Part shown: positions 1 through 9,372 of the stretch, one piece after another
How the letters are laid out: each line of letters starts with the position of its first letter
Numbering within the stretch: position 1 is the stretch's first letter
Assembly: GCF_003363135.1 (NCBI RefSeq)
Contig: NZ_QRBB01000001.1
Location: 2,330,501 to 2,394,500 of the forward strand
From: Alteriqipengyuania lutimaris
GTDB lineage: Bacteria > Pseudomonadota > Alphaproteobacteria > Sphingomonadales > Sphingomonadaceae
DNA length: 64,000 nucleotides
Direction of reading: 5' to 3'
Translations under genes and position numbers: made by a program
Notes under the pieces: generated by a model
What the model saw: the letters and a program-made list of their open reading frames with translations, nothing else
Database searches by the model: none
What the model was told of the DNA's origin: nothing

Positions 1-1548
1 GAGCATCACCCACGGCGCCTCGTGCGGGTGATAGCCCGCGGTGCCGTCGTCTTCCTCGGTCGAGGGGACGTGGTGCGCGACGCTTTCGCCAGAATCTTCC
101 TGCGCAGCCGGATTATGCTCGTCCGGCTCGTCGTGGCCATGGTGGACGGCATGCTGGATATGCTCGCTGGCGGCCCAGCGCGGCTTGCCCCAGAAGGTCA
201 GGAACATCAGACGCCAGGAGTAGAAGCTCGTGAGCAGGGCGGCGATGGCACCTGCCCAGAAGGCGAAGTTGGCTGCGCCCGTGCCGCGCGCGAAGGCGGC
301 TTCGAGGATCGCATCCTTCGAATAGAAGCCTGCGAAGCCGAACACACCGAGCACGCCGACGCCGGTGATCGCGAGCGTACCCGCCATCATCGCCCAGAAG
401 GTGATCGGGATGCGCTTACGCAGACCGCCGTAATAGCGCATGTCCTGCTCGTGGTGCATCGCGTGGATCACCGCGCCCGCGCCGAGGAACAGCAGCGCCT
501 TGAAGAAGGCGTGCGTGAAGAGATGGAACATCGCCACGCCGTAGGCACCAGCCCCCGCCGCGAAGAACATGTAGCCGAGCTGCGAGCAGGTCGAATAAGC
601 GATCACCCGCTTGATGTCCCACTGCGTGGTGCCGATGGTCGCCGCGAACAGCGCCGTCGCCCCGCCGATCACCGTGACGAAGGTCAGCGCGACCGGCGCG
701 GTCTCGAACATCGGCGACAGGCGGCAGACCATGAACACGCCCGCGGTCACCATGGTGGCGGCATGGATCAGCGCGGAGACCGGCGTCGGGCCTTCCATCG
801 CGTCGGGCAGCCAGGTGTGCAGGCCGAGCTGCGCCGACTTGCCCATCGCGCCGACGAACAGCAGCAGGCACAGGATATCCATCGTCATCAGGCGCATGCC
901 CATGAACGTGATCGAGCTGCCGCTCATCGCCGGAGCCATCTCGAGGATCTGCGGGATCGAGACCGTCCCGAACACGAGGAATGTCCCGAAAATGCCGAGC
1001 ATGAAGCCGAGGTCACCGACGCGGTTGACCACGAAGGCCTTGATCGCGGCGGCGCTGGCGCTGGGCTTCTTGTACCAGAAGCCGATCAGCAGGTAGGACG
1101 CGAGGCCGACGCCTTCCCACCCGAAGAACATCTGCACGAGGTTGTCCGCCGTCACGAGCATCAGCATCGCGAAGGTGAACAGGCTCAGATAGGCGAAGAA
1201 CCGCTGCTGGTCGGGGTCCTCGTCCATGTACCCCCAGGAGTAGAGGTGGACGAGCGCGGAGACGCTGGTGATGACCACCAGCATGACCGCGGTCAGCGTG
1301 TCGACCCGCAGCGCCCAGTCGAAGCTGAGGTCGCCCGAGCTGACCCATTGCAGCACGGTAACGACCTGCGCCTCTGCCGTGCCGCCGAGGAAACCAAGGA
1401 AGATCGGCCAGCTGAGCGCACAGGACACGAACAGCGCACCGGTGGTGATCGCCTTGGAAACGGTCTTGCCGAGCGCCCCGCCGAACAGCCCGGCGATAAT
1501 CGACGCGAGGAGGGGCAGGAATACGATGATGAGGATCGAAGACTGCAC
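1..1548 (-). CDS. nuoL: NADH-quinone oxidoreductase subunit L (partial)
   Basis: Antiporter-like membrane subunit of respiratory complex I, which carries out one of the proton-pumping steps in the inner membrane. Reading leftwards it begins with a GTG codon ([20 protein letters not shown]) 7 bases after the nuoK stop, and stays open for 516 codons to the window edge. The C-terminal part is missing because the window ends, not because the gene is broken. It contains the typical NuoL stretches [23 protein letters not shown] and many hydrophobic helices. No ATG gives a better start near the nuoK stop, so GTG is the simplest choice. nuoM and nuoN presumably follow to the left. Confidence 0.95.
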   Translation of the reverse strand, partial: MQSSILIIVFLPLLASIIAGLFGGALGKTVSKAITTGALFVSCALSWPIFLGFLGGTAEAQVVTVLQWVSSGDLSFDWALRVDTLTAVMLVVITSVSALVHLYSWGYMDEDPDQQRFFAYLSLFTFAMLMLVTADNLVQMFFGWEGVGLASYLLIGFWYKKPSASAAAIKAFVVNRVGDLGFMLGIFGTFLVFGTVSIPQILEMAPAMSGSSITFMGMRLMTMDILCLLLFVGAMGKSAQLGLHTWLPDAMEGPTPVSALIHAATMVTAGVFMVCRLSPMFETAPVALTFVTVIGGATALFAATIGTTQWDIKRVIAYSTCSQLGYMFFAAGAGAYGVAMFHLFTHAFFKALLFLGAGAVIHAMHHEQDMRYYGGLRKRIPITFWAMMAGTLAITGVGVLGVFGFAGFYSKDAILEAAFARGTGAANFAFWAGAIAALLTSFYSWRLMFLTFWGKPRWAASEHIQHAVHHGHDEPDEHNPAAQEDSGESVAHHVPSTEEDDGTAGYHPHEAPWVML

Positions 1549-1555
1549 GGGTAGT

Positions 1556-1861
1556 TCAGCCCTTCATCCGGTTCACATCGTCGACCGCGATCGTGCCGCG
1601 ATCACGGAAGAAGATGACGAGGATAGCAAGCCCGATGGCCGCTTCGCCCGCCGCGACGGTGAGCACGAACATCGCAAAGATCTGCCCGGTTAGGTCACCC
1701 AGGAAGGCGCTGAAAGCGACGAGGTTGATGTTCACCGCCAGCAGGATCAGCTCGATCGCCATCAGGATGACGATCACGTTCTTGCGGTTGAGGAAGATGC
1801 CCAGCACGCCCAGCACGAACAGGATCGCGCTGACGATGATGTAATGTTCGATCCCAATCAT
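1556..1861 (-). CDS. nuoK: NADH-quinone oxidoreductase subunit K
   Basis: Small complex I membrane subunit of 101 residues, the usual length. It has three transmembrane helices with the conserved buried glutamate in the second ([13 protein letters not shown]) and a second glutamate in [11 protein letters not shown]. The ATG start ([10 protein letters not shown]) is preceded by AGGAG with about 10 bases spacing. A longer reading would translate the dispersed repeat between nuoJ and nuoK and is unlikely. It sits between nuoJ and nuoL in the standard order. Confidence 0.96.
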   Translation of the reverse strand: MIGIEHYIIVSAILFVLGVLGIFLNRKNVIVILMAIELILLAVNINLVAFSAFLGDLTGQIFAMFVLTVAAGEAAIGLAILVIFFRDRGTIAVDDVNRMKG

Positions 1862-1880
1862 GAGCGCGCAGCTCCTTTGA

Positions 1881-1907
1881 TCCGCTCGCCCTGAGCTTGT
1901 CGAAGGG
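1881..1907. repeat. Dispersed palindromic repeat between nuoJ and nuoK
   Basis: The minus strand reads CCCTTCGACAAGCTCAGGG followed by CGAGCGGA, directly after the nuoJ stop codon. CCCT...AGGG and CTTCGACAAG/CTTGTCGAAG-type arms make it partly palindromic. A diverged copy of the core TGAGCTTGTCGA occurs at 31296-31317. From memory, this core is very frequent between genes in Sphingomonadales. Here it is inside a transcribed operon, so it will be part of the nuo mRNA. Confidence 0.6.
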
Positions 1908-2528
1908 TCACAGTTCGACCCCCTCACCCACGGTGGGCTGCTTGAGCTGCGTCGCTTCCTTCGGATTGCGACGCACCTGCCTGGTGATGTTCTGGTGGCC
2001 GCGCGTGGTCTTGAGGTCGCGGTGGGTCAGCACGATCGCGCCGATCATCGCCACCAGCAGGATCAGCCCCGCCGCTTCGAAGATGAAGATATATTCCGAA
2101 TAGAGCAGCGCACCGATATTCTCGATGTTGCTCTGCGCGAAGTCCGGTGCGTTCGCGCCCGTCGCAGTGCCCAGTTCCAGCGCGCCAGCATTGAGCGCGC
2201 CGATGCCGAGCACCAGCTCCGCCAGCAGAATCAGCGCGATGGCGATGCCCAGCGGGAAATTCTTGATAAACCCGGCCCGCATCTCAGCCATGTCGATGTC
2301 GAGCATCATGACCACGAACAGGAACAGCACGGCCACGGCACCGACATAGACGACGATCAGCAGCATCGCGATGAATTCGGCCCCCAGCAGCACCATGAGC
2401 CCCGCGGCGTTGAAGAACGCGAGGATCAGCCAAAGCACCGAGTGCACGGGATTGCGGCTCATGATCGTCAGCACGCCGCTGGCGATCACGAGAAACGCGA
2501 AGAGGTAAAAGGCGATGGCCTGGATCAT
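1908..2528 (-). CDS. nuoJ: NADH-quinone oxidoreductase subunit J
   Basis: Complex I membrane subunit of 206 residues with about five transmembrane helices. It starts [20 protein letters not shown] and carries the conserved [31 protein letters not shown] segment (TM3 region with the pi-bulge in homologues). The last ~40 residues ([20 protein letters not shown] and beyond) are polar and cytoplasmic. It lies 39 bases after nuoI and is followed by a repeat and nuoK. Confidence 0.96.
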   Translation of the reverse strand: MIQAIAFYLFAFLVIASGVLTIMSRNPVHSVLWLILAFFNAAGLMVLLGAEFIAMLLIVVYVGAVAVLFLFVVMMLDIDMAEMRAGFIKNFPLGIAIALILLAELVLGIGALNAGALELGTATGANAPDFAQSNIENIGALLYSEYIFIFEAAGLILLVAMIGAIVLTHRDLKTTRGHQNITRQVRRNPKEATQLKQPTVGEGVEL

Positions 2529-2567
2529 GGCTTTTGAAGAGTGCCCCGAACGTGGTGTGTGGCGCGC

Positions 2568-3053
2568 CTAGCGGTAGGGCGCGTCGGCTTCAAGGTTGGC
2601 TGCGATGGCGCGTTCCCATTTGTCACCATTGGCGAGCAGCTTGGCCTTGTCATACAGCAATTCCTCGCGGGTTTCCGTGGAATATTCGAAGTTCGGACCC
2701 TCGACGATGGCATCCACCGGGCACGCTTCCTGGCAGAAACCGCAATAGATGCACTTGGTCATGTCGATGTCGTAGCGCGTCGTGCGGCGCGAACCGTCCG
2801 CGCGCGGCTCCGACTCGATGGTGATCGCCTGCGCGGGGCACACCGCCTCGCACAGCTTGCATGCAATGCAGCGCTCTTCCCCGTTGGGATAGCGGCGCAG
2901 CGCATGCTCGCCCCGGAACCGCGGCGAAACCGGGTTCTTCTCGTACGGATAGTTGATCGTGACCTTGGGCTTGAAAAGATACTTCAGGGTCAGCGCGTGG
3001 GCCTTCACGAACTCGTAGAGGGTAAAGGCCTTGATGGTCTGGGCGATGCTCAT
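2568..3053 (-). CDS. nuoI: NADH-quinone oxidoreductase subunit I
   Basis: Peripheral complex I subunit of 161 residues that carries two 4Fe-4S clusters (N6a and N6b) handing electrons towards NuoB. The two ferredoxin motifs are [12 protein letters not shown] (Cys62, 65, 68, 72) and [12 protein letters not shown] (Cys101, 104, 107, 111). The start codon overlaps the nuoH stop by four bases (ATGA), which suggests coupled translation. Length and motif spacing match the 8Fe ferredoxin-like subunits of alphaproteobacteria. Confidence 0.97.
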   Translation of the reverse strand: MSIAQTIKAFTLYEFVKAHALTLKYLFKPKVTINYPYEKNPVSPRFRGEHALRRYPNGEERCIACKLCEAVCPAQAITIESEPRADGSRRTTRYDIDMTKCIYCGFCQEACPVDAIVEGPNFEYSTETREELLYDKAKLLANGDKWERAIAANLEADAPYR

Positions 3054-4096
3054 GAATAATGTCCGGTGGCCATCAGATAGCCGCTAATTACGAAAACGAA
3101 GATCAGGCTCATCGGCAGGAACACCTTCCAGCCGAGCCGCATCAGCTGGTCATAGCGATAGCGGGGCACGGTCCCCATCACCCAGCTGAACATGAAGAAG
3201 AAGAACAGCGTCTTGAGGAAGAACCAGATAAAACCGGGCACGTAGTACAGCGGTGCCCAGTCGATCGGGGGCAGCCAGCCGCCGAAGAACAGCAGCGTGT
3301 TGAGCGCGCACATCAACAGGATGTTGGCATATTCGCCCAGCCAGAACAGCGCGAAGGCCATGCTGGAATATTCGGTCTGGTAACCCGCGACCAGCTCGCT
3401 TTCCGCCTCGGTCAGGTCGAACGGCACACGCGCGGTTTCCGCGAGGCTGGAGATGAAGAACACCACCCACATCGGGAACAGCAGCAGGTTGAAATAATAG
3501 CCGTTGACGATGCCCAGCCCGTGGCCGCGCTGGCTCTCGACGATGTCGGTCAGGTTGAAGGTCCCCGCCCACAGCACGACGCAGATCAGGATGAAGCCGA
3601 TCGAGACTTCGTAGGAAATCATCTGCGCTGCGGCGCGCATGGCGGAGAAGAACGGGTATTTCGAGTTACTCGCCCAGCCCGCCATCACCACGCCGTAAAC
3701 CGACAGCGAACTGATCGCGAGGATGTAGAGCAGGCCGACATTGATGTCCGCCAGCACCCAGCCATCGGCGAAGGGCACCACAGCCCAAGCCGCCAGCGCC
3801 ACCGTGAAGGTGATGATCGGCGCGATGATGAAGATGCCCTTGTTCGCCGCGCTCGGAACGATGGTTTCCTGCAGGAAGACCTTCAAACCGTCGGCGAAGC
3901 TCTGCAGCAAGCCGAAGGGGCCGACCACGTTGGGGCCCTTGCGCAGCGCGATGGCGGCCCAGACCTTGCGGTCGATCAGGATGACGTAGGCCACCGCCAG
4001 CATCAGCGGCAGCGCGATCAGCAGGATGCCGATGATGGTCGCGATGAACCACGAGAACTCGTAGTTCAGGCCGAGGTTCTGGAAGAATTCGGTCAT
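3050..4096 (-). CDS. nuoH: NADH-quinone oxidoreductase subunit H
   Basis: Membrane subunit of 348 residues at the quinone-binding junction of complex I. The chosen start is [14 protein letters not shown], two bases after the stop of the upstream 83-residue gene; an ATG 63 bases further out lies inside that gene. It has eight or so transmembrane helices, the [21 protein letters not shown] loop and the [20 protein letters not shown] loop, both hallmarks of NuoH. Its stop overlaps the nuoI start. Confidence 0.97.
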   Translation of the reverse strand: MTEFFQNLGLNYEFSWFIATIIGILLIALPLMLAVAYVILIDRKVWAAIALRKGPNVVGPFGLLQSFADGLKVFLQETIVPSAANKGIFIIAPIITFTVALAAWAVVPFADGWVLADINVGLLYILAISSLSVYGVVMAGWASNSKYPFFSAMRAAAQMISYEVSIGFILICVVLWAGTFNLTDIVESQRGHGLGIVNGYYFNLLLFPMWVVFFISSLAETARVPFDLTEAESELVAGYQTEYSSMAFALFWLGEYANILLMCALNTLLFFGGWLPPIDWAPLYYVPGFIWFFLKTLFFFFMFSWVMGTVPRYRYDQLMRLGWKVFLPMSLIFVFVISGYLMATGHYS

Positions 4097-4098
4097 GG

Positions 4099-4350
4099 TC
4101 AGGCTTTCCGGTCCATACGGTAAAGCAGGGCTGCGAAACCAAAGGGTATCGTGGCCCACCCGATCTTGCTGGCAAGATCTGAGATGAAAACGCTCAACGA
4201 AAGCAGGGTGTGCTCAATCCGCGTACCATCCGCGATTTGCTCTTGCGCAACTTGATACATCAGAATGGCATGACCGATTGAAACAATTGCGATTGCAACC
4301 GCCAACCACATCAAGATGTACGGAGCAGATTGAAGGATGCGCGCGCTCAT
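4099..4350 (-). CDS. Small membrane protein between nuoG and nuoH
   Basis: Not recognised. It encodes 83 residues starting [20 protein letters not shown]. The first predicted helix covers about residues 9-33 and a second, weaker one about residues 62-77 ([17 protein letters not shown]), with a polar stretch between them. The ATG overlaps the nuoG stop by four bases (ATGA) and the gene ends two bases before nuoH, so it is fully embedded in the complex I operon. Position and coupling imply co-expression with complex I. A role in assembly or as an accessory subunit is only inference. Confidence 0.75.
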   Translation of the reverse strand: MSARILQSAPYILMWLAVAIAIVSIGHAILMYQVAQEQIADGTRIEHTLLSLSVFISDLASKIGWATIPFGFAALLYRMDRKA

Positions 4351-6389
4351 TCCGCCGCCTCCAGCATCTCTTCGCCATGGACCAGTTCGGCCGAGCAGCG
4401 CTGCATCGTCTCGCTGGCGCGGGCGATGGGATTGGTCAGGTACGGGTCCGCAATCGGATAGCGAATCGCGCCCTTGGCCTTGGGCGTCTTCTTGCCCTTG
4501 GGCAGCTTGCCCAGATCGGCTAGGCCTTCCTCGCCAAGCGCGGGCACGGCTTCGATCATCGCCGACTGGAGCTGCGCGAAGCTGTCGAAGCCGACGGTGA
4601 CGCCGAAGGCATCGGCCAGCGCGCGCAGGATCGTCCAGTCCTCACGCGCGTCGCCGGGCGCGAACACCGCCTTCTCGGCGAACTGCACGCGGCCTTCGGT
4701 GTTGACGTAGGTCCCGTCTTTCTCCGCATAGGAGGCGGCGGGCAGGATGATATCCGCAGCATGTGCGCCCGCATCGCCGTGGTGGCCGATATAGACTTTC
4801 AGGCTCTTCTCGAACTTCGAATAGTCGAGCGAATCCGCGCCGAGCGACAGCAGCACGGCAGGCGCCGCGTCGACCAAATCCTCGATCCCGCCCTTCTGCG
4901 CATAGCCGAGCATCACCGCGCCCATGCGGGCGGCGGCGGTGTGGATGACATTGAAGCCGTTCCAGGCCTCTCCGTCTGCATCGCGCACGAGGTTCCACTC
5001 GTTCGCGAGCGCCAGTGCCGGGTGCAGCGCACCCGCCGCAAGCCCGCCGGGGCCGACAATGATGGCAGGCCGCGCGGCGTCCTTGAACGCGTCGGCAACA
5101 TGGCCGGGCAGGTCGTGCAGCAGGCCCGCATCCTCGCCCAGGAATTCGCAGTCGAAGGTCGTGTCCCACTCGGGCCCGATCAGGAAAATCTTCGCGCCGC
5201 GCTTGGCCGCCTTGCGCAGGCGTACATTGATCAGCGGCGCCTCGTGACGGACCTGGCTGCCCACGATCAGAATCGCGTCGGCCGTCTCGATACCGGCGAA
5301 GCCCGAATTGAAGCCGATCCCGGCGAGGCTGGTGCAATCGTAGTCGAGCCCGGTCTGGCGACCCTCGAGCTTGTCCGATCCCAGCTCGGCCAGCAGGCGC
5401 TTGGCGGCGAACATCGTCTCGCAGTCGACGAGATCGCCCGCGACCGCCGCGATCGAGCCTTCCCCGCCCTGCTTCGCGGCCTTCACGATGGCTTCGAACG
5501 CCTGTTCCCAGCTGGCACGCTGGAGCTTGCCCGCATTCTCACCACCCACGGCGCGCATCCATACCGCGTCGAGCCGGCGGCGCGTCAGCCCGTCGACCTG
5601 GTAGCGGCCCTTGTCGGACAGCCATTCCTCGTTGACGTCGTCGTTGATGCGGGGAAGCGCGCGCATGACCTCGCGGCCACGCGAGTGGAGCGAGATATTC
5701 GCGCCAACCGCGTCGGATACGTCGATGCTGAGCGTGCGCTTGAGCTCCCACGGCCGCGCCTCGTAGGCATAGGGGCGGCTGGTGAGCGCGCCGACCGGGC
5801 ACAGGTCGATCACGTTGGCTGAAAGCTCGTGGCTCGCCGCCTGCTCCAGATAGGTCGTGATCTGCATGTCTTCGCCGCGATAGAGCGCGCCGATTTCGTC
5901 CACGCCCGCGATTTCCTCGGAAAAGCGCACGCAGCGGGTGCAGTGGATGCAGCGGGTCATGATCGTCTTGATCAGCGGGCCCATGTACTTCTCGGTCACC
6001 GCGCGCTTGTTCTCGTGATAACGCGTCGCGCCGCGCCCGTAATACATCGCCTGGTCCTGCAGGTCGCACTCGCCGCCCTGGTCGCAGATCGGGCAATCGA
6101 GCGGGTGGTTGATCAGCAGGAACTCCATCACGCCTTCGCGCGCGGCACGCACCATTTCGCTGTCGGTGCGGATTTCCTGGCCCTCGGTGGCGGGCAGCGC
6201 ACAGCTCGCCTGCGGCTTGGGCGGCCCGGGCTTCACTTCGACCAGGCACATGCGGCAATTGCCCGCAATGCTCAGCCGCTCGTGATAGCAGAAACGCGGG
6301 ATCTCCTTGCCCGCAAGCTCGCACGCCTGCAGCACGGTCGCGCCGTCGGGCGCATCGATTTCCTGTCCGTCTACGGTGACTTTAGGCAT
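4347..6389 (-). CDS. nuoG: NADH-quinone oxidoreductase subunit G
   Basis: Large iron-sulfur subunit of complex I, 680 residues. The N-terminus carries a 2Fe-2S domain (Cys34, 45, 48, 63), then the HPLDCPICDQGGECDLQ motif (His95, Cys99, 102, 108) for cluster N5, and Cys147, 150, 153, 197 for a 4Fe-4S cluster. The rest is a molybdopterin-oxidoreductase-like domain without the N7 cysteine set near residue 220. The start ATG ([13 protein letters not shown]) overlaps the end of the upstream secreted-protein gene by eight bases, and its stop overlaps the next small gene. Confidence 0.97.
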   Translation of the reverse strand: MPKVTVDGQEIDAPDGATVLQACELAGKEIPRFCYHERLSIAGNCRMCLVEVKPGPPKPQASCALPATEGQEIRTDSEMVRAAREGVMEFLLINHPLDCPICDQGGECDLQDQAMYYGRGATRYHENKRAVTEKYMGPLIKTIMTRCIHCTRCVRFSEEIAGVDEIGALYRGEDMQITTYLEQAASHELSANVIDLCPVGALTSRPYAYEARPWELKRTLSIDVSDAVGANISLHSRGREVMRALPRINDDVNEEWLSDKGRYQVDGLTRRRLDAVWMRAVGGENAGKLQRASWEQAFEAIVKAAKQGGEGSIAAVAGDLVDCETMFAAKRLLAELGSDKLEGRQTGLDYDCTSLAGIGFNSGFAGIETADAILIVGSQVRHEAPLINVRLRKAAKRGAKIFLIGPEWDTTFDCEFLGEDAGLLHDLPGHVADAFKDAARPAIIVGPGGLAAGALHPALALANEWNLVRDADGEAWNGFNVIHTAAARMGAVMLGYAQKGGIEDLVDAAPAVLLSLGADSLDYSKFEKSLKVYIGHHGDAGAHAADIILPAASYAEKDGTYVNTEGRVQFAEKAVFAPGDAREDWTILRALADAFGVTVGFDSFAQLQSAMIEAVPALGEEGLADLGKLPKGKKTPKAKGAIRYPIADPYLTNPIARASETMQRCSAELVHGEEMLEAAE

Positions 6390-6918
6390 CTTGGAGACTT
6401 CCGTCGGAATTGATCAGAAAACAGTCGGCCTGCTTGGCAGGGAGCCGGCGCGGGCTCGGCGTGTCGAGTTCGAATTCAGTCCTGACGTAGCGACCATCGA
6501 CCTTCAGCGAACAGACGAAGGATTCCACGTCGGCATCGGTCGCTGCGATCTGCGCCGGGCGCGCATCGGTCAAAATCCGCTGCTTTGCGCGTTTCACCAT
6601 CGGGCTTATGGCATTGCGATCCCCTGCCGAAAGATGCTCGCCACATGCCGCATTGATCCGGTAATTGAGGGTTTCCTCCCCGTTCGCGAAAGGAATGCCG
6701 TCGTTCTTCGGCGCGTCCTTCTCGAAGCTTTGATACGCGACGAGGTTTGCAGCCGATACGGGGAGTTTTTCCCACGCGCAACTTGCCCACGCTTTCATCC
6801 CGGTCGCATCGTACATCGGGATGGAGACGCTGCGCGACGGCATGACAGTGATTTCCTGGGCGTCTTGCGCGCTCCCGAGACCGGCCAGCGATACCAGAAT
6901 GATGCCGAGGCCGATCAC
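6382..6918 (-). CDS. Secreted hypothetical protein between nuoF and nuoG
   Basis: Not recognised. The proposed GTG start overlaps the nuoF stop by four bases (GTGA) and gives 178 residues. The first 18 residues ([18 protein letters not shown]) look like a cleavable signal peptide with Ala-x-x cleavage near SAQ-D. The mature part is polar with four cysteines (SCAWEK, AACGEH, FVCSLK, ADCFLI), which would suit two disulfides in the periplasm. It ends eight bases inside nuoG. An exported protein encoded between two cytoplasmic complex I subunits is unusual; function is unknown. Confidence 0.75.
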   Translation of the reverse strand: MIGLGIILVSLAGLGSAQDAQEITVMPSRSVSIPMYDATGMKAWASCAWEKLPVSAANLVAYQSFEKDAPKNDGIPFANGEETLNYRINAACGEHLSAGDRNAISPMVKRAKQRILTDARPAQIAATDADVESFVCSLKVDGRYVRTEFELDTPSPRRLPAKQADCFLINSDGSLQDA

Positions 6919-8210
6919 TCCGCTGCCTCCTGCATCGCTTCGGCGCGCTCGGCGATGCGCCGCTCCAGCTCGGGGCGGAAATGCCGGATCAGCCCTTGGA
7001 TCGGCCATGCGGCGGCATCGCCCAGCGCGCAGATCGTGTGGCCTTCCACCTGCTTGGTCACGGTGTGGAGCATGTCGATCTCGTCGATGTCCGCATCGCC
7101 CGTCTCGAGCCGCTTCATCACGCGCCACATCCACCCGGTGCCCTCACGGCACGGCGTGCACTGGCCGCAGCTCTCGTGCTTGTAGAAGTACGAGATGCGA
7201 CTGATGGCACGCACGATATCGGTCGACTTGTCCATCACGATCACGGCGGCGGTGCCGAGGCCGCTGCCCAGTTCCTTCAACCCGTCGAAATCCATCGGGC
7301 AGTCCATGATCTGCTCGGCCGGGACCAGCGGCACGGACGAGCCGCCCGGGATCACCGCCAGCAGGTTGTCCCAACCGCCACGGATGCCACCGCAGTGCCG
7401 CTCGATCAGTTCGCGGAAGGGAATGCTCATCTCTTCCTCAACCACGCAGGGTTTCTCGACATGCCCGCTGATCTGGAACAGCTTGGTGCCAGAGTTCTTC
7501 TCGCGTCCGAAGCCGTCGAACCATGCCGGACCGCGCCGAAGGATCGTAGGTACGACCGCGATCGATTCGACATTGTTCACCGTCGTCGGACAGCCATAGA
7601 GGCCCGCACCCGCCGGGAACGGCGGCTTGAGGCGCGGCTGGCCCTTCTTGCCCTCGAGGCTTTCGATCAGCGCCGTTTCCTCGCCGCAAATGTAAGCGCC
7701 CGCGCCGCGATGGAGGAAGACGTCGTAGTCGTAGCCCGAACCGCAGGCGTTCTTCCCGATCAGACCGGCATCGTAAGCCTCGTCGATCGCGGCCTGCAGC
7801 GTCTCGGCCTCGCGAATATATTCGCCGCGGATGTAGATATAGGCGGCACGCGCGCGCATCGCGAAGCCCGCGACCAGCGCGCCCTCGATCAGCTTGTGCG
7901 GATCGTGGCGGATGATCTCGCGGTCCTTGCACGAACCCGGCTCGGATTCGTCGGCATTGATGACGAGGAAGCTCGGGCGGCCATCCTTGCTTTCCTTGGG
8001 CATGAAGGACCACTTCATGCCCGTCGGGAAGCCGGCACCGCCGCGCCCACGCAGACCGGACGCCTTCACGTCCTCGATGATCGCGTCCTGCCCCTTGGTC
8101 AGCAGCGCCTTGGTATCGTCCCAGTCGCCACGGGCCTGCGCGGCCTTCAGGCCCCAGTCCTGAAAACCGTAGAGGTTGGTGAAAATGCGGTCCTTGTCGG
8201 CGAGACTCAC
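6915..8210 (-). CDS. nuoF: NADH-quinone oxidoreductase subunit F
   Basis: NADH-binding flavoprotein subunit of complex I, 431 residues. It shows the FMN/NADH site [10 protein letters not shown] (about residues 55-64) and the 4Fe-4S ligands ESCGQCTPC (Cys348, 351, 354) with Cys394. The GTG start ([10 protein letters not shown]) lies in a GTGA overlap with the upstream 47-residue gene and has GGAG seven bases before it. A longer reading adds residues that belong to the small gene in another frame, so the GTG is preferred. Confidence 0.96.
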   Translation of the reverse strand: MSLADKDRIFTNLYGFQDWGLKAAQARGDWDDTKALLTKGQDAIIEDVKASGLRGRGGAGFPTGMKWSFMPKESKDGRPSFLVINADESEPGSCKDREIIRHDPHKLIEGALVAGFAMRARAAYIYIRGEYIREAETLQAAIDEAYDAGLIGKNACGSGYDYDVFLHRGAGAYICGEETALIESLEGKKGQPRLKPPFPAGAGLYGCPTTVNNVESIAVVPTILRRGPAWFDGFGREKNSGTKLFQISGHVEKPCVVEEEMSIPFRELIERHCGGIRGGWDNLLAVIPGGSSVPLVPAEQIMDCPMDFDGLKELGSGLGTAAVIVMDKSTDIVRAISRISYFYKHESCGQCTPCREGTGWMWRVMKRLETGDADIDEIDMLHTVTKQVEGHTICALGDAAAWPIQGLIRHFRPELERRIAERAEAMQEAAE

Positions 8211-8350
8211 GACATAACTCCAAACACAACAAAGGCTGCCACGGCGAGGATGGCGAGCAGCGCGAGCGTCTTGAAAATCCCGCTCAGCACCTTCCACGCA
8301 ACAGCAACGACGATCAGCGCGACGATGATGGTGACGATGCTAAATTCCAT
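8207..8350 (-). CDS. Very small membrane protein before nuoF
   Basis: Not recognised. The gene encodes only 47 residues: it starts [20 protein letters not shown] and ends VVFGVMS. It is almost entirely hydrophobic, with two helices split by a short KVLSGIFK loop. Its stop overlaps the nuoF GTG start by four bases, and its start lies 11 bases inside the upstream 65-residue gene. The tight packing on both sides supports it being a real gene rather than chance. Confidence 0.65.
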   Translation of the reverse strand: MEFSIVTIIVALIVVAVAWKVLSGIFKTLALLAILAVAAFVVFGVMS

Positions 8351-8537
8351 CACGCACCCCCTCATCGGCATCATCTGCCCGCTTGCGGCTCATGAAAATC
8401 AGGCCCAGCCCCATGCACGGCAGGCCCAGACCGAAAAAGGCCGGGCCGAGCGTCAGCGCGAACGACACCGCCAAGGCAATCCCGATCGTCAGGAAAGCGA
8501 TGCCGAGCGCCGTTTTGTTACCAGACTCCGCGCTCAC
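8340..8537 (-). CDS. Small membrane protein, 65 residues, nuoE-nuoF gap
   Basis: Not recognised. It starts with GTG (MSAESGNKTALGIAFLTIGI) in a GTGA overlap with the upstream 56-residue gene. Two hydrophobic segments cover about residues 11-31 and 33-49, followed by a charged tail [16 protein letters not shown]. It is the middle gene of three consecutive small membrane-protein genes. Translation appears coupled throughout. Confidence 0.7.
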   Translation of the reverse strand: MSAESGNKTALGIAFLTIGIALAVSFALTLGPAFFGLGLPCMGLGLIFMSRKRADDADEGVRDGI

Positions 8538-8704
8538 TGCTCACTCTCTTTCTTGGACCGGGCCCCGAAGACACCGAAGCCTCCGAACAGGAAGCCCAGA
8601 ATGGCCCAGACCACCCAGTCGTCACCCTGAAGGAATTTGATCACCGCAAGCACCAGGAAGCAAATACCGACGAACGGGAAGCCTTTCTTGACCGCGCCGT
8701 CCAT
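8534..8704 (-). CDS. Small membrane protein, 56 residues, after nuoE
   Basis: Not recognised. The preferred ATG overlaps the last base of the nuoE stop region (TGATG) and has GGGGTGA six bases upstream; an ATG two codons earlier would leave too little room for that site. The product begins MDGAVKKGFPFVGICFLVLA, has two helices (residues ~8-24 and ~31-48) and a charged C-terminus ARSKKESEQ. It is the first of three small membrane-protein genes between nuoE and nuoF. Confidence 0.68.
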   Translation of the reverse strand: MDGAVKKGFPFVGICFLVLAVIKFLQGDDWVVWAILGFLFGGFGVFGARSKKESEQ

Positions 8705-9372
8705 CACCATTCACCCCGGTAATCGTGGTTCTCGGTGACCATTTCCTTGAGCGTGGTCGGCCCGCCGCTCGGCTCGGACGTGTGGCGGCCCGGCTCCTGT
8801 GTGCCCGTCTTGGGCTGTTCGCCCTTGGCCAGCGCATCGAGCACGGCGTCGAGCCGGTCGACCGTCAGGTCTTCGTAGTTGTCGTCGTTGATCTGGACCA
8901 TCGGCGCGGTTGCGCAATTGCCCATGCATTCGACTTCGGTCAGCGTCCACAGGCCGTCTTCGGACACCGCGCCCTTCTTCATGCCCCGCGCCTTGCACGC
9001 CGCGATGATGTCGTCGCTGCCGCGCAGCATGCACGGCGTCGTGCCGCATACCTGCACGTGGTACTTACCCACGGGCACGAGGTTGTACATGAAGTAGAAT
9101 GTCGCGACTTCGAGCACGCGGATCACCGGCATGTCGAGATAGCCTGCGACATACTCGATCACGGGCAGCGGCAGCCACCCCTGCGTATCGGTTTCCTCGC
9201 CGACCTGGCGCTGTGCAAGGTCGAGCAGCGGCATCACCGCCGACTTGCTGCGCCCTTCCGGGTAACGCGCAATGGCCTTCTTCGCCTTCGCCTCATACTC
9301 GGCGGAGAACGCGAAATTGCCCCAGCGCTCACGCAGTTCGGGGGTGTCGGGTGCGACGGAACGGTCAGCCAT
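8704..9372 (-). CDS. nuoE: NADH-quinone oxidoreductase subunit E
   Basis: 24-kDa-type subunit of complex I, 222 residues, thioredoxin-like with one 2Fe-2S cluster (N1a). The ligands are Cys109, Cys114, Cys149 and Cys153 (VCGTTPCMLRG, CMGNCATAP). The ATG start ([13 protein letters not shown]) has GGGAG seven bases upstream and lies eight bases inside the preceding small gene. The last ~35 residues (KTGTQEPGRHTSEPSGGP and on) are a polar tail as in other alphaproteobacterial NuoE proteins. Confidence 0.97.
   Translation of the reverse strand: MADRSVAPDTPELRERWGNFAFSAEYEAKAKKAIARYPEGRSKSAVMPLLDLAQRQVGEETDTQGWLPLPVIEYVAGYLDMPVIRVLEVATFYFMYNLVPVGKYHVQVCGTTPCMLRGSDDIIAACKARGMKKGAVSEDGLWTLTEVECMGNCATAPMVQINDDNYEDLTVDRLDAVLDALAKGEQPKTGTQEPGRHTSEPSGGPTTLKEMVTENHDYRGEW

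Noticed and set aside
22-1554. A 510-residue open frame on the plus strand opposite nuoL
   Set aside because: It is the mirror of the real minus-strand gene, low in hydrophobicity and full of His/Arg/Gln as expected for antisense frames in high-G+C DNA. The minus frame matches NuoL.
3059-8630. Long plus-strand open frames opposite nuoF, nuoG and nuoH (for example 3059-4123, 4761-5822, 6981-8630)
   Set aside because: They have antisense composition (His, Arg, Gln rich) and no known motif, while the minus strand carries complete complex I subunits with all iron-sulfur ligands.
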